Shown here: one piece after another, positions 8,732 through 15,571 of the stretch
Layout of the letters: every line of letters starts with the position of its first letter
How positions within the stretch are numbered: the first letter of the stretch is position 1
NCBI GenBank assembly: GCA_965371355.1
Contig: CBDUYD010000019.1
Location: 1 to 27,601 of the forward strand
Length of the DNA stretch: 27,601 nucleotides
Source: JASJHI01 sp965371355
Lineage (GTDB): Bacteria; Actinomycetota; Acidimicrobiia; Acidimicrobiales; Ilumatobacteraceae
Reading direction: 5' to 3'
Made by a program: the position numbers and the translations under genes
Notes under the pieces: generated by a model
Told to the model about the DNA's origin: nothing
The model's input: the letters and a program-made list of their open reading frames with translations, nothing else
Databases searched by the model: none

Positions 8732-9604
8732 TCACTCGGTGCTGATCACGGGCGTGCCGGCGTTGTCGGCCAGCCACGTGACCCGGATCTCCTCGAGCTC
8801 GCCCGAGTCGGTGATCGTGGTGATCGCCGCATCGACGCAGCCGGTGAGCGCGCTGTCCTTCTCGAGCACGAAGCCGAGTTCGTCGGCTGTTCCTCCCGCC
8901 TCGACGGGGAACTGACCGATGACGCTGCTGCCCTCGATCTCGACCGCGGACACGAAGAGCGCAGTCAGGAGGTCGAACACGGCCGCGTCGATCTGATTGG
9001 CTTCGAGCGCCGCCTTGGCACCGACGTTGTCGTCGTAGACGAACGGCTCCTGGTCGGGCTGGATGACGTCGGTGATGAACTCGAGGCTCGTCGTGCCCGC
9101 CTGCGCTCCGAACTTGACGTCCTTCAGGTCCTCGATGCTGGTCGCTCCCTCGGCGGCCGAGCCGTCGAGTGCGACGATCGCCTGGTTGCTGGTGAAGTAG
9201 GGGAGCGAGAAGTCGATGTTCTCGGCCCGCTCGGGGGTGATCGAGAACTGCTGGAGGTTGACGTCGAAGCTCTTCGCGCCCGGCTGGATCGCCTGGTCGA
9301 ACGTGGTGCGCACCCACACGACCGAGTCGCCGGAGTAGCCCATCTCATCCGCGACGGCGAGCGCGACGGCGGCCTCGAATCCCTCGCCGGTCTCGGGCGC
9401 GTCGTCGATCACCCACGGCGGGAACGCAGGCTCTCCCGTGGCGATCGTGAGAACACCGTCGTCGATCGTGGCCGAGCAGTCGCCACCGTCGCCACCGTCG
9501 GAATCGTCGGAGTCACTGGAGCTGTCGTCGCTGCCGCAAGCCGCGAACAGCAGTGCGCCGATCGCGAGTGCCGGGATGACCCGGCGGGTCGTGGAGTGTC
9601 GCAT
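8732..9604 (-). CDS. Amino acid-binding lipoprotein (family 3 solute-binding protein)
   Basis: The 290-residue protein has a lipoprotein signal (FAAC, Cys23) and a Ser/Asp/Gly-rich linker (about 24-42). A family 3 periplasmic-binding fold follows, with GEPAFPPWVI and GFEAAVALAVADEMG near the start, TTFDQAIQPG, then the ITPERAENIDFSLPYF segment typical of this family. It is expected to capture a polar or charged amino acid outside the membrane and deliver it to the permease encoded next. An upstream in-frame ATG at 9629-9631 exists, but the ATG at 9604 has AAGGAG eight bases before it and gives a normal lipoprotein signal. A TATCGT hexamer on the minus strand (plus coordinates 9641-9646) could be its -10. 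Confidence 0.92.
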   Translation of the reverse strand: MRHSTTRRVIPALAIGALLFAACGSDDSSSDSDDSDGGDGGDCSATIDDGVLTIATGEPAFPPWVIDDAPETGEGFEAAVALAVADEMGYSGDSVVWVRTTFDQAIQPGAKSFDVNLQQFSITPERAENIDFSLPYFTSNQAIVALDGSAAEGATSIEDLKDVKFGAQAGTTSLEFITDVIQPDQEPFVYDDNVGAKAALEANQIDAAVFDLLTALFVSAVEIEGSSVIGQFPVEAGGTADELGFVLEKDSALTGCVDAAITTITDSGELEEIRVTWLADNAGTPVISTE

Positions 9605-9611
9605 GAATGAT

Positions 9612-9617
9612 CTCCTT
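9612..9617 (-). promoter_or_regulatory. Shine-Dalgarno AAGGAG fixing the binding-protein start
   Basis: The minus-strand AAGGAG is seven to eight bases before the ATG at 9604 and lies downstream of the alternative ATG at 9631. It decides the start. Confidence 0.75.
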
Positions 9618-9697
9618 CGGTCGTTGTTCACGCGGTACCGACGATAGTCCTCGGGTGGCGTCGATCGTTCGAGGGTTCGCTACCGAAGCGGTGGGCG

Positions 9698-9703
9698 TAG
9701 GCT
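9698..9703 (+). promoter_or_regulatory. -10 box (TAGGCT) of probable leaderless promoter
   Basis: TAGGCT ends eight bases before the GTG at 9712. TTCGCT at 9676-9681, 16 bp upstream, is a possible weak -35. The box lies inside the longer reading frame and argues that coding starts at 9712. Confidence 0.55.
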
Positions 9704-9711
9704 CGGATCGC

Positions 9712-10998
9712 GTGAACGCATCACCGCTCCGCCGTGCCTTCGACGGACTTCCCAGTCCCGCCCAGGAGATGGCCCGCAAGCTGTCCGGCAGGACTCCTCG
9801 AGAGGAGATCGTCGCCCCCGCCCTCCGCGATCCCGACCGACTCCCGACTCCGGCGATCGCGTCCGACGACGATGAGACGTGGATCGAGAAGGTGCGGGCG
9901 ATCGCGCCGTTGATCGATGCGCATCGCGACGAGATCGAGGATGCGCGTGCGGTCACCGGACCCGTCGCCGAGGCGATGCGCGAAGCGGGGTTCGCAGGAA
10001 TCATGGTGCCGACGACCGTCGGGGGCGCCGGTGCGAGCCTCGTGGCCGGGACCCGGGTGTGCGAGGAACTCGCCCGGCTCGACGGCTCGGTCGGCTGGAT
10101 CGCCCAGGTCACCGGTGGACATGGCCGCCTCGCCGACCTGATGACCACCGAGGCGGCCCGAGCGGTGTTCGAGGGCGGGTCGGGTGTGGTCGCCGGCAAC
10201 GTGCAGCCGACGGGTGTCGCCAACCCCGTCGAGGGCGGCTACCGGGTCAGCGGCCGCTGGGCATTCGCCAGCGGCTTCGCGATGGCCGACTACCTGGTCT
10301 GCGCGGCGCGGGTCGAGTCGGGCGGCAAGGGCTCACCCGAGCAGGTCGCACTTCTCGTTCGCCCCGACGAGGTCGAGTTGCTCGACACCTGGTACACCAC
10401 CGGGTTGCTCGGCACCGGGAGCCACGACTTCGTACTCGACGACCTGTTCGTGGCCGCGGCATTCACCTTCCCTGCCAAGGACGTCTGGCGCGTGCTCGAC
10501 GGGGAGAACGTCGAGTTCGGCCGCCCCTTCGGCGAGTACGGCCCGCCGCTGATGGCGGCCGTTGCGCTCGGCATCGCCCAGAGTGCGCTCGACGAGTTCG
10601 GCGAGCTCGTCGGGCGCAAGGCGGCCAAGCCCGACCCCCATTGGGCCGCGAAGCTCCCGCTCGCGTACGCCGCGCTCGGGAAGGCGACGATGACCGTCCA
10701 GGCGGCGCGTCTCTTCCTCTACGAGAACGCCCATGCGCTGGCCGAGCTCGGCCCCGGCGATCCCGATATGAGCCTTCAGGCGCGGGCGGCGTGCCGGTAC
10801 GTTGTCGATCGGATGCTCGAGACGGTCGACGAGATCTACGAGATCGCAGGCTCGACCGCGATCTACGCCACCAGCCGGATCGAACGATGTTTCCGCGACG
10901 TCCACATGGTCTCGCACCACGCGTTGGTGTCGATCATCGCCTATGGCGAGGCGGGCGAAGCGATGGCGGCGGCGTCCGACCGACCTTCGCCCGGCTGA
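9712..10998 (+). CDS. Acyl-CoA dehydrogenase-fold flavoprotein (group D flavin monooxygenase-like)
   Basis: The 428-residue product follows the acyl-CoA dehydrogenase fold. An N-terminal helical part contains AGIMVPTTVGGAG. A middle beta domain follows (VSGRWAFASG near residue 180, TTGLLGTGSHDFVLDDLFV near 225-243), then a C-terminal helical part ending in ERCFRDVHMVSHHALVS. The wording of these motifs is closer to flavin-dependent hydroxylases such as HsaA and HpaB-type C2 oxygenases than to true acyl-CoA dehydrogenases, so a reduced-flavin monooxygenase role is possible; the substrate is unknown. No flavin reductase gene is adjacent. The GTG at 9712 is preferred because of the -10 box just upstream; an in-frame ATG at 9607 would add 35 residues of non-conserved sequence. 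Its 3' end overlaps the convergent Aat-like gene by 58 bp. Confidence 0.85.
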   Translation: MNASPLRRAFDGLPSPAQEMARKLSGRTPREEIVAPALRDPDRLPTPAIASDDDETWIEKVRAIAPLIDAHRDEIEDARAVTGPVAEAMREAGFAGIMVPTTVGGAGASLVAGTRVCEELARLDGSVGWIAQVTGGHGRLADLMTTEAARAVFEGGSGVVAGNVQPTGVANPVEGGYRVSGRWAFASGFAMADYLVCAARVESGGKGSPEQVALLVRPDEVELLDTWYTTGLLGTGSHDFVLDDLFVAAAFTFPAKDVWRVLDGENVEFGRPFGEYGPPLMAAVALGIAQSALDEFGELVGRKAAKPDPHWAAKLPLAYAALGKATMTVQAARLFLYENAHALAELGPGDPDMSLQARAACRYVVDRMLETVDEIYEIAGSTAIYATSRIERCFRDVHMVSHHALVSIIAYGEAGEAMAAASDRPSPG

Positions 10999-11762
10999 GT
11001 CGTTCCGAGGGCGCCGACGAGCTGTCGTTGCAGTGTGGTGAGCGGAACCTCGCTCGCTCCGAAACGCTCGACCAGGGGTCCGGTGACGCCGACGTCGATC
11101 ATGTCCCAGCGACCGTCGGGGCCGATCTGCTCGACGGCCGCGGCGACCGCGGTGGTACCGCCCGAGTCGGCGGTGTGGAACATGCTCATCCCGACGAACA
11201 CCCGGCCGACGTCGAGGCCCCAGAGCCCGCCGACCAGCTCGCCGTCGCGGTAGCAGCCGATGCATGACGCGTCGCCGTTCGCGTGGAGTTCCTCGTAGAG
11301 GTCGATCACGGTCGGTGTCAGCCAACTGTCCTGACGGTCGGCACACGCTCGGATGATGTCGGCGAAGTCGGTATCGGACTTCACGTCGTAGCCGGCGTTG
11401 CGGACGTCGCGCCGGATCCGCCTCGGCAGCCTCGCCGTCTCGGCCGTGATCACGTAGCGCTGCTCGTAGAACTTCCACCTGCATCCGTCGTCGGTACCGA
11501 ACAGCACGTAGCCGCACAGGTATTGACCGATGACGTCGGCTGCGGTGGGCGGGACGAACGAGGAGCCGGCGGCGACGGCCCCACGGGCGGTCTCGACCCG
11601 ATCTCGACCCGTTCGGATGAGGAGCCGGATCAGCCGCACACGGGCGAGGGGTCCGATCAGCCCTGCCGCGCGCAGCGCTTCGACCGCCGCCGAGGCGCGA
11701 TCGCCGACCGTGCGGGCGATGACCGAGACTCGGTCGGTGAGGGATTCGAGAGGTCGCGTCAT
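10941..11762 (-). CDS. Leucyl/phenylalanyl-tRNA-protein transferase-like protein with altered active site
   Basis: The 273-residue protein aligns along its core with the L/F transferase Aat of the N-end rule pathway. Matching elements are GYVLFG near 84-89, FADIIRACADR at 133-143, SWLTPTVIDLYEELH at 146-160, ELVGGLWGL at 175-183, the MSMFH segment at 192-196, and a FGASEVP stretch at 234-240. Key positions differ from E. coli Aat: Glu156 corresponds to Met192, Gln188 to Gly225, and the ASK motif to GGT, while Asp186 is kept as Asp223. An N-terminal region of about 65 residues with predicted helices is extra. It may transfer another residue or have a different acceptor, or be non-catalytic. 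The start is the ATG at 11762; no Shine-Dalgarno is seen. It ends inside the flavoprotein gene on the other strand. Confidence 0.75.
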   Translation of the reverse strand: MTRPLESLTDRVSVIARTVGDRASAAVEALRAAGLIGPLARVRLIRLLIRTGRDRVETARGAVAAGSSFVPPTAADVIGQYLCGYVLFGTDDGCRWKFYEQRYVITAETARLPRRIRRDVRNAGYDVKSDTDFADIIRACADRQDSWLTPTVIDLYEELHANGDASCIGCYRDGELVGGLWGLDVGRVFVGMSMFHTADSGGTTAVAAAVEQIGPDGRWDMIDVGVTGPLVERFGASEVPLTTLQRQLVGALGTTQPGEGRSDAAAIASPASP

Positions 11763-11873
11763 GGCGTCGTGTCGTGATCGTGCAGGTGATATTGGTGAGC
11801 CGGGTCTGCTCGGTCTATCGGCATGCCCGAACACATGTCAATCATCATCGCCTTCCGGCGCCTTGCCCGCCAC

Positions 11874-11903
11874 TTGACACTGAGACGCTTTTTGTCCTAG
11901 CGT
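11874..11903 (+). promoter_or_regulatory. Consensus promoter TTGACA-N18-TAGCGT, leaderless, for tetR
   Basis: TTGACA at 11874-11879 is a perfect -35. TAGCGT at 11898-11903 matches TANNNT, with an 18-bp spacer. The -10 ends seven bases before the ATG at 11911 and there is no Shine-Dalgarno. This is the clearest promoter in the window. Confidence 0.8.
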
Positions 11904-11907
11904 CTCA
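11881..11907. promoter_or_regulatory. Palindromic operator (probable TetR autoregulatory site)
   Basis: TGAGACGCT (11881-11889) and AGCGTCTCA (11899-11907) are perfect 9-bp inverted arms separated by 9 bp. The site fills most of the -35/-10 spacer and covers the -10 box, so a bound dimer would block RNA polymerase. Its position directly before tetR makes self-repression the simplest reading. Confidence 0.8.
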
Positions 11908-11910
11908 CGA

Positions 11911-12531
11911 ATGACGGCGATCGAGCCAGTGCGCGCCCCGGGTGCGCGCGCCCACTGGTCGGCCACCGAGATCGCCGTGCTCGATTCGGTTAAATCGTGC
12001 TGCGAGCGCTGGGGGATCGAAAAGGTCACCGTCGAGGACATCGCGAAATACAGCGGGGTATCGCGGGCCACGTTGTACCGCCTCTTCCCGGGCGGCAAGG
12101 ACGTCCTGTTCGACGCCCACCGCGTGTACGAGCTCGATCAGTTCTTCGAGGTCCTGCTCGCCCACATCGACGGCGCCGACACGCTCGAAGAGCTGCTCGT
12201 CAGAGCGGTGACGTGTTCGCTGCGCGAGCTGCGCTCCGACGATCACCTCGCCATCATGCTCGCCTCCGAGCCCGGCGCAGTGGTGAGCGATCTCACCGTC
12301 GACGGACTCCCGCGGATCATCCGGGTGGCCTCCGCGTACCTCGTGCCGCTGCTCGATCCGTTCCTGCCGCGCGAGCAGGGTCGCGCACTCGTCGACCTGC
12401 TCGTGCGGCTCGTCGTGTCGTACTTCCTCGCCCCGTCCGACCTCGTCGATCTCACCGATCCCGACGCAGCGAGGGCGTTCCTCTCGCCGTTCATCCCGGC
12501 GCCGCTCGATCGCGACCCCGAGCGACCGTGA
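11911..12531 (+). CDS. TetR-family transcriptional regulator
   Basis: The 206-residue protein has a TetR N-terminal DNA-binding domain with the helix-turn-helix at about residues 39-61 (VTVEDIAKYSGVSRATLYRLF) and a divergent helical ligand-binding C-terminus typical of the family. It is read from an ATG seven bases downstream of the -10 box. A perfect palindrome overlapping its own promoter indicates autorepression. The diiron protein gene starts 73 bp downstream on the same strand, and co-transcription would place it under the same control. The ligand is unknown; lipid or acyl-CoA-like ligands are common for regulators next to diiron oxygenases, but that is inference. Confidence 0.92.
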   Translation: MTAIEPVRAPGARAHWSATEIAVLDSVKSCCERWGIEKVTVEDIAKYSGVSRATLYRLFPGGKDVLFDAHRVYELDQFFEVLLAHIDGADTLEELLVRAVTCSLRELRSDDHLAIMLASEPGAVVSDLTVDGLPRIIRVASAYLVPLLDPFLPREQGRALVDLLVRLVVSYFLAPSDLVDLTDPDAARAFLSPFIPAPLDRDPERP

Positions 12532-12593
12532 CACCCGACCGCCCCGACCAACTCCGACAACCGATCACGACGACCAACCCCCGCACAATCGAC

Positions 12594-12598
12594 AGGAG
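12594..12598 (+). promoter_or_regulatory. Shine-Dalgarno AGGAG for diiron protein
   Basis: AGGAG lies six bases before the ATG at 12605. No TANNNT box sits at leaderless distance, which suggests this gene is translated from the tetR transcript. Confidence 0.7.
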
Positions 12599-12604
12599 CA
12601 CCCG

Positions 12605-13750
12605 ATGACCACGACAGAGCAGCCCCAATCCGACAACGAGACGATCATCGATCGCACCGAACTCAACGACCTCGAGGCGATTCTCGCGGTGGCGAACACC
12701 GACGTCGACGAGGTCGAACACGTCGTCAAGGACAATGCCGACGCCATCTTCACGTGGGACTACAGCCTCGCCCGTCCCGCCCTGCGCAAGCTCTACGAGA
12801 AGGCCAAGACCGGCCAGTGGAACGCCACGACCGATCTCGACTGGGACACCGAGGTCGACCTCGAGCAGGTCGTTGCGAGCGACCAGATCGCGATGGCGGC
12901 AGGCCTCGATCCGAACCTCTACGCAGACACCGTCGTCGGAAACTGGGGCGACAAGGAGTGGCTCGACTACGGCATCCAGAACCGCAAGTGGACCCTCTCG
13001 CAGTTCCTCCACGGCGAGCAGGGCGCGCTGCTCTGCACGGCGAAGATCACCGAGACCGTGCCGTGGTACGACGCCAAGCTGTATGCCTCTACCCAGGTTG
13101 TCGACGAGGCCCGCCACGTCGAGGTCTTCGCCCGCTACCTCGACGAGAAGCTCGACGGCGGATACCAGGTCAACGCACACCTGCGGATGCTGCTCGACGA
13201 CATCATCGCCGACTCCCGCTGGGACATGACCTACCTCGGGATGCAGGTCATGGTCGAAGGCCTCGCGCTCGCCGCCTTCGGCTTCATGCACCAGATGACC
13301 GAGGAGCCGCTGCTCAAGAAGCTCCTCCGCTACGTGATGAGCGACGAGGCCCGCCACGTCGCCTTCGGCGTGTTGTCGCTGAAGGAGGTCTACGCGGAGA
13401 TGACCGACGCCGAGCTGAAAGACCGCCAGGAGTTCGCCTACGAAGCCGCGGTACGGATGCGCGATCGCTTCCTCGCCCAGGAGGTCTGGGAGCAGATGGG
13501 TGTCGCTCCGAAGGATGTGCTCCCGGTCGTGCTGCGCGATCCCACCCGCGACCTGTTCCAGCAGATGCTGTTCTCCAAGATCGTGCCGAACTGCAAGAAG
13601 CTCGGGCTGCTCGATCGCAACGAGTCGTGGCTGCGGCGCCGCTTCGAGGAGATGGGCGTCATCCAGTTCGAGGACTGGGAGGACACGGGCGAGGAGTACA
13701 TCAAGTTCGAGCTCGGAGGCGACGCGCCGTCGCCGATGTCGGCCGGCTGA
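12605..13750 (+). CDS. Ferritin-like diiron protein (putative oxygenase/oxidase)
   Basis: The 381-residue helical protein shows the full six-ligand carboxylate-bridged diiron pattern: Glu138 (HGEQG), Glu168 and His171 (DEARH), Glu218 (VEGLA), Glu248 and His251 (DEARH). The spacing matches four-helix-bundle ferritin-like enzymes such as acyl-ACP desaturases, AurF-type N-oxygenases and R2-like oxidases. No radical-forming tyrosine or known substrate signature could be identified, so the reaction is not named. About 45 N-terminal residues are acidic and low in structure, and the C-terminus (about 360-381) is acidic then Ser/Pro-rich. It directly follows the tetR gene and is the likely regulated target. 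It needs an electron donor, and no ferredoxin or reductase gene is adjacent. Confidence 0.85.
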   Translation: MTTTEQPQSDNETIIDRTELNDLEAILAVANTDVDEVEHVVKDNADAIFTWDYSLARPALRKLYEKAKTGQWNATTDLDWDTEVDLEQVVASDQIAMAAGLDPNLYADTVVGNWGDKEWLDYGIQNRKWTLSQFLHGEQGALLCTAKITETVPWYDAKLYASTQVVDEARHVEVFARYLDEKLDGGYQVNAHLRMLLDDIIADSRWDMTYLGMQVMVEGLALAAFGFMHQMTEEPLLKKLLRYVMSDEARHVAFGVLSLKEVYAEMTDAELKDRQEFAYEAAVRMRDRFLAQEVWEQMGVAPKDVLPVVLRDPTRDLFQQMLFSKIVPNCKKLGLLDRNESWLRRRFEEMGVIQFEDWEDTGEEYIKFELGGDAPSPMSAG

Positions 13751-13788
13751 GCGACGGGGCACACCCCATCGGGCCCGCTCGATCCGGG

Positions 13789-13794
13789 TATCGT
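13789..13794 (+). promoter_or_regulatory. -10 box (TATCGT) of probable leaderless promoter for tam
   Basis: TATCGT ends seven bases before the GTG at 13802 and no Shine-Dalgarno is present. No convincing -35 was found. Confidence 0.55.
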
Positions 13795-13801
13795 CGGCCC
13801 G

Positions 13802-14626
13802 GTGACGGCACCCGGATCCGACTGGGATCCCGAGCGGTACGCGCGGTTCGCGGCGCAGCGCGCGGAACCGTTCTGGGACCTTGTCGACCTGGTCGAGACC
13901 GACACGACCCTCGATCGGGTCGTCGACCTCGGCTGCGGCGGGGGTGAGCTGACCGTCGCGTTCGCGCGGCGCAGCGGCGCCCGCAGCGTCGTGGGCGTCG
14001 ATTCCTCACCAGCGATGCTCGAGAAGGCGCACGCCCACGACGTCGGCGGCGTCCGCTTCGAACACGGCGACATCGCCACGTGGTGTGCACCCGGCACGTA
14101 CGACCTCGTGTTCGCCAACGCCAGCCTGCAGTGGGTGCCCGACCACTCCGAGGTTCTCGAGCGGTGGGCGCGAAGTCTGCGCCCGGGTGGACAGTTGGCG
14201 GTGCAGGTTCCGGCCAATGCCGATCATGCCTCTCATCTCGTCTCGGCCGACGTCGCCCGCGCCGAGCCGTTCCTCTCGGCATTCGACGGCGATCCGCCGC
14301 CGGATCCCGTCGCCGTCAACGTCAGGACTCCCGAGTGGTACGCCCGCCGCCTCCACGACCTCGGGTTCACCCGTCAGCACGTCCGTCTCCAGGTGTACGG
14401 ACACCTCATGCCCTCGACCGCCGCGGTGGTCGAATGGGTCGAGGGCACGAGCCTCACGAGGTTCTTCAAGCGCCTGCCCGACGACCTCCACGGGCCGTTC
14501 GTCGACGCGTACCGAACGGCTCTCCTCGACCGGATCGGGGACGACGAACCGTACTTCTACCCGTTCAAGAGGATCCTGATGTGGGGCCGCACGAATGGTC
14601 GGGCCGAGTACGCATCCGAAACCTGA
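13802..14626 (+). CDS. tam: Trans-aconitate 2-methyltransferase-like SAM methyltransferase
   Basis: The 274-residue class I methyltransferase has the SAM-binding VVDLGCGGGELT (residues about 40-51), an acidic second motif (GVDSSPAML), a GDIATW third motif and the NASLQWVPDH segment. The last, together with the N-terminal WDPERYARFAAQR and the C-terminal WVEGTSL region, is characteristic of trans-aconitate 2-methyltransferase. That enzyme methylates trans-aconitate, an inhibitor of aconitase formed spontaneously from cis-aconitate, using SAM in the cytosol. The GTG start is supported by the -10 box seven bases upstream. The gene stands between the diiron protein and dapA without overlaps. Specificity within this methyltransferase group is inferred, so a related small-acid methyltransferase is possible. 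Confidence 0.75.
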   Translation: MTAPGSDWDPERYARFAAQRAEPFWDLVDLVETDTTLDRVVDLGCGGGELTVAFARRSGARSVVGVDSSPAMLEKAHAHDVGGVRFEHGDIATWCAPGTYDLVFANASLQWVPDHSEVLERWARSLRPGGQLAVQVPANADHASHLVSADVARAEPFLSAFDGDPPPDPVAVNVRTPEWYARRLHDLGFTRQHVRLQVYGHLMPSTAAVVEWVEGTSLTRFFKRLPDDLHGPFVDAYRTALLDRIGDDEPYFYPFKRILMWGRTNGRAEYASET

Positions 14627-14639
14627 CGGCGCGATCGAA

Positions 14640-14645
14640 TAGATT
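14640..14645 (+). promoter_or_regulatory. -10 box (TAGATT) upstream of dapA leader ORF
   Basis: TAGATT matches TANNNT and ends six bases before the GTG at 14652. The predicted transcription start falls on or next to that GTG, about 29 nt before the dapA ATG. Confidence 0.5.
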
Positions 14646-14651
14646 GCGGAC

Positions 14652-14681
14652 GTGATCGACAGTCTGAGGGTTTATCGCTGA
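14652..14681 (+). CDS. Nine-codon leaderless leader ORF coupled to dapA
   Basis: GTG at 14652 opens a nine-codon frame (MIDSLRVYR) that ends in TGA at 14679-14681, sharing its last A with the ATG of dapA (TGATG overlap). A GAGGG sequence inside the leader, ten bases before the dapA ATG, can serve as Shine-Dalgarno for re-initiation. The frame is too short to be a functional protein by itself; the arrangement suggests translational coupling. It could also be a chance frame in a short leader, and codon usage cannot decide at this length. Confidence 0.4.
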   Translation: MIDSLRVYR

Positions 14682-15571
14682 TGGCGCGCTTCGGCCGGGT
14701 GCTCACCGCGATGGTGACGCCGTTCGACGGCGAGGGCGAGGTCGATCTCGACGCGGCTGCCGCGCTGGCGAAATGGCTGGTCGGGCAAGGCAACGAAGGA
14801 CTCGTCGTCGCGGGCACGACCGGCGAATCGCCGACGCTCTCCGTCGACGAGAAGCTGTCGCTCTTCGAAGTGGTCGCCGGCGCGGTGACGGTCCCGATCA
14901 TCGCCGGAACGACGGGTTCCAATACCCGTGCCGATGCGGCGCTCACCGCCGAGGCCGGCAAGCGCGGCATCGCCGGGATCCTCGCCGTGTGTCCCTACTA
15001 CAGCCGACCGAGCCAGGCGGGTCTCGACGACCACTTCCGGGCGGTCGCGGCGGCCACCGAACTGCCGGTCGTGCTGTACGACATCCCGGTCCGGACCGGC
15101 CGCAAGATCGGCACGGCCACACTCGTCCGTCTCGGTACCGACGTCGCCAACATCGTGGCGCTGAAGGATGCCGCGGGGAACCCCGGCGCCACCGCCGTGG
15201 TCGAGTCCGATACGCCGGCGTCGTTCGAGGTCTACTCCGGCGACGACTCGTTCACGCTCCCGCTGATGGCGATCGGAGCGGTCGGCGCGATCGGCGTCGC
15301 CACCCACTGGTGCGCGCCCGACCATGTCGAGATGTTCGATGCCTGGGAGTCGGGCGACATCGCCGGCGCGAGAGCGGCGAACGCCCGTCAGCTCGAGAGC
15401 TTTGCCTTCGAGACCGGCGACGAGGCCCCCAATCCGGTGCCGAGCAAGGCGATGTTGCGCACTCTCGGTCATCGGGTCGGCGAGTGCCGACCACCGATGG
15501 GGCCCACACCGAGCGGTCTCGAGGACCAGGCCCGTGCCGTCTACCAGCGTCTGGTCGCGGCCCGTGGCTGA
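14681..15571 (+). CDS. dapA: 4-hydroxy-tetrahydrodipicolinate synthase
   Basis: The 296-residue enzyme condenses pyruvate with aspartate semialdehyde, the first committed step towards diaminopimelate and lysine. Seen features of the TIM-barrel DapA family: GTTGESPTL with the catalytic-triad Thr region near residues 46-54, CPYYSRPSQ at 104-112 holding the active-site Tyr, the YDIPVRTG strand, and the Schiff-base Lys162 in ALKDAAG. The length is normal. It follows the leader ORF and its stop is overlapped by the rnj start by 8 bp. The dapA-rnj-ftsK order is common in actinobacteria and supports the assignment. Confidence 0.95.
   Translation: MARFGRVLTAMVTPFDGEGEVDLDAAAALAKWLVGQGNEGLVVAGTTGESPTLSVDEKLSLFEVVAGAVTVPIIAGTTGSNTRADAALTAEAGKRGIAGILAVCPYYSRPSQAGLDDHFRAVAAATELPVVLYDIPVRTGRKIGTATLVRLGTDVANIVALKDAAGNPGATAVVESDTPASFEVYSGDDSFTLPLMAIGAVGAIGVATHWCAPDHVEMFDAWESGDIAGARAANARQLESFAFETGDEAPNPVPSKAMLRTLGHRVGECRPPMGPTPSGLEDQARAVYQRLVAARG

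Noticed and set aside
10333..11517. Minus-strand open frame of 394 codons over the flavoprotein and the Aat-like gene
   Set aside because: Arg-rich, no domain, and partly in another frame of the Aat-like gene, which shows clear family motifs.
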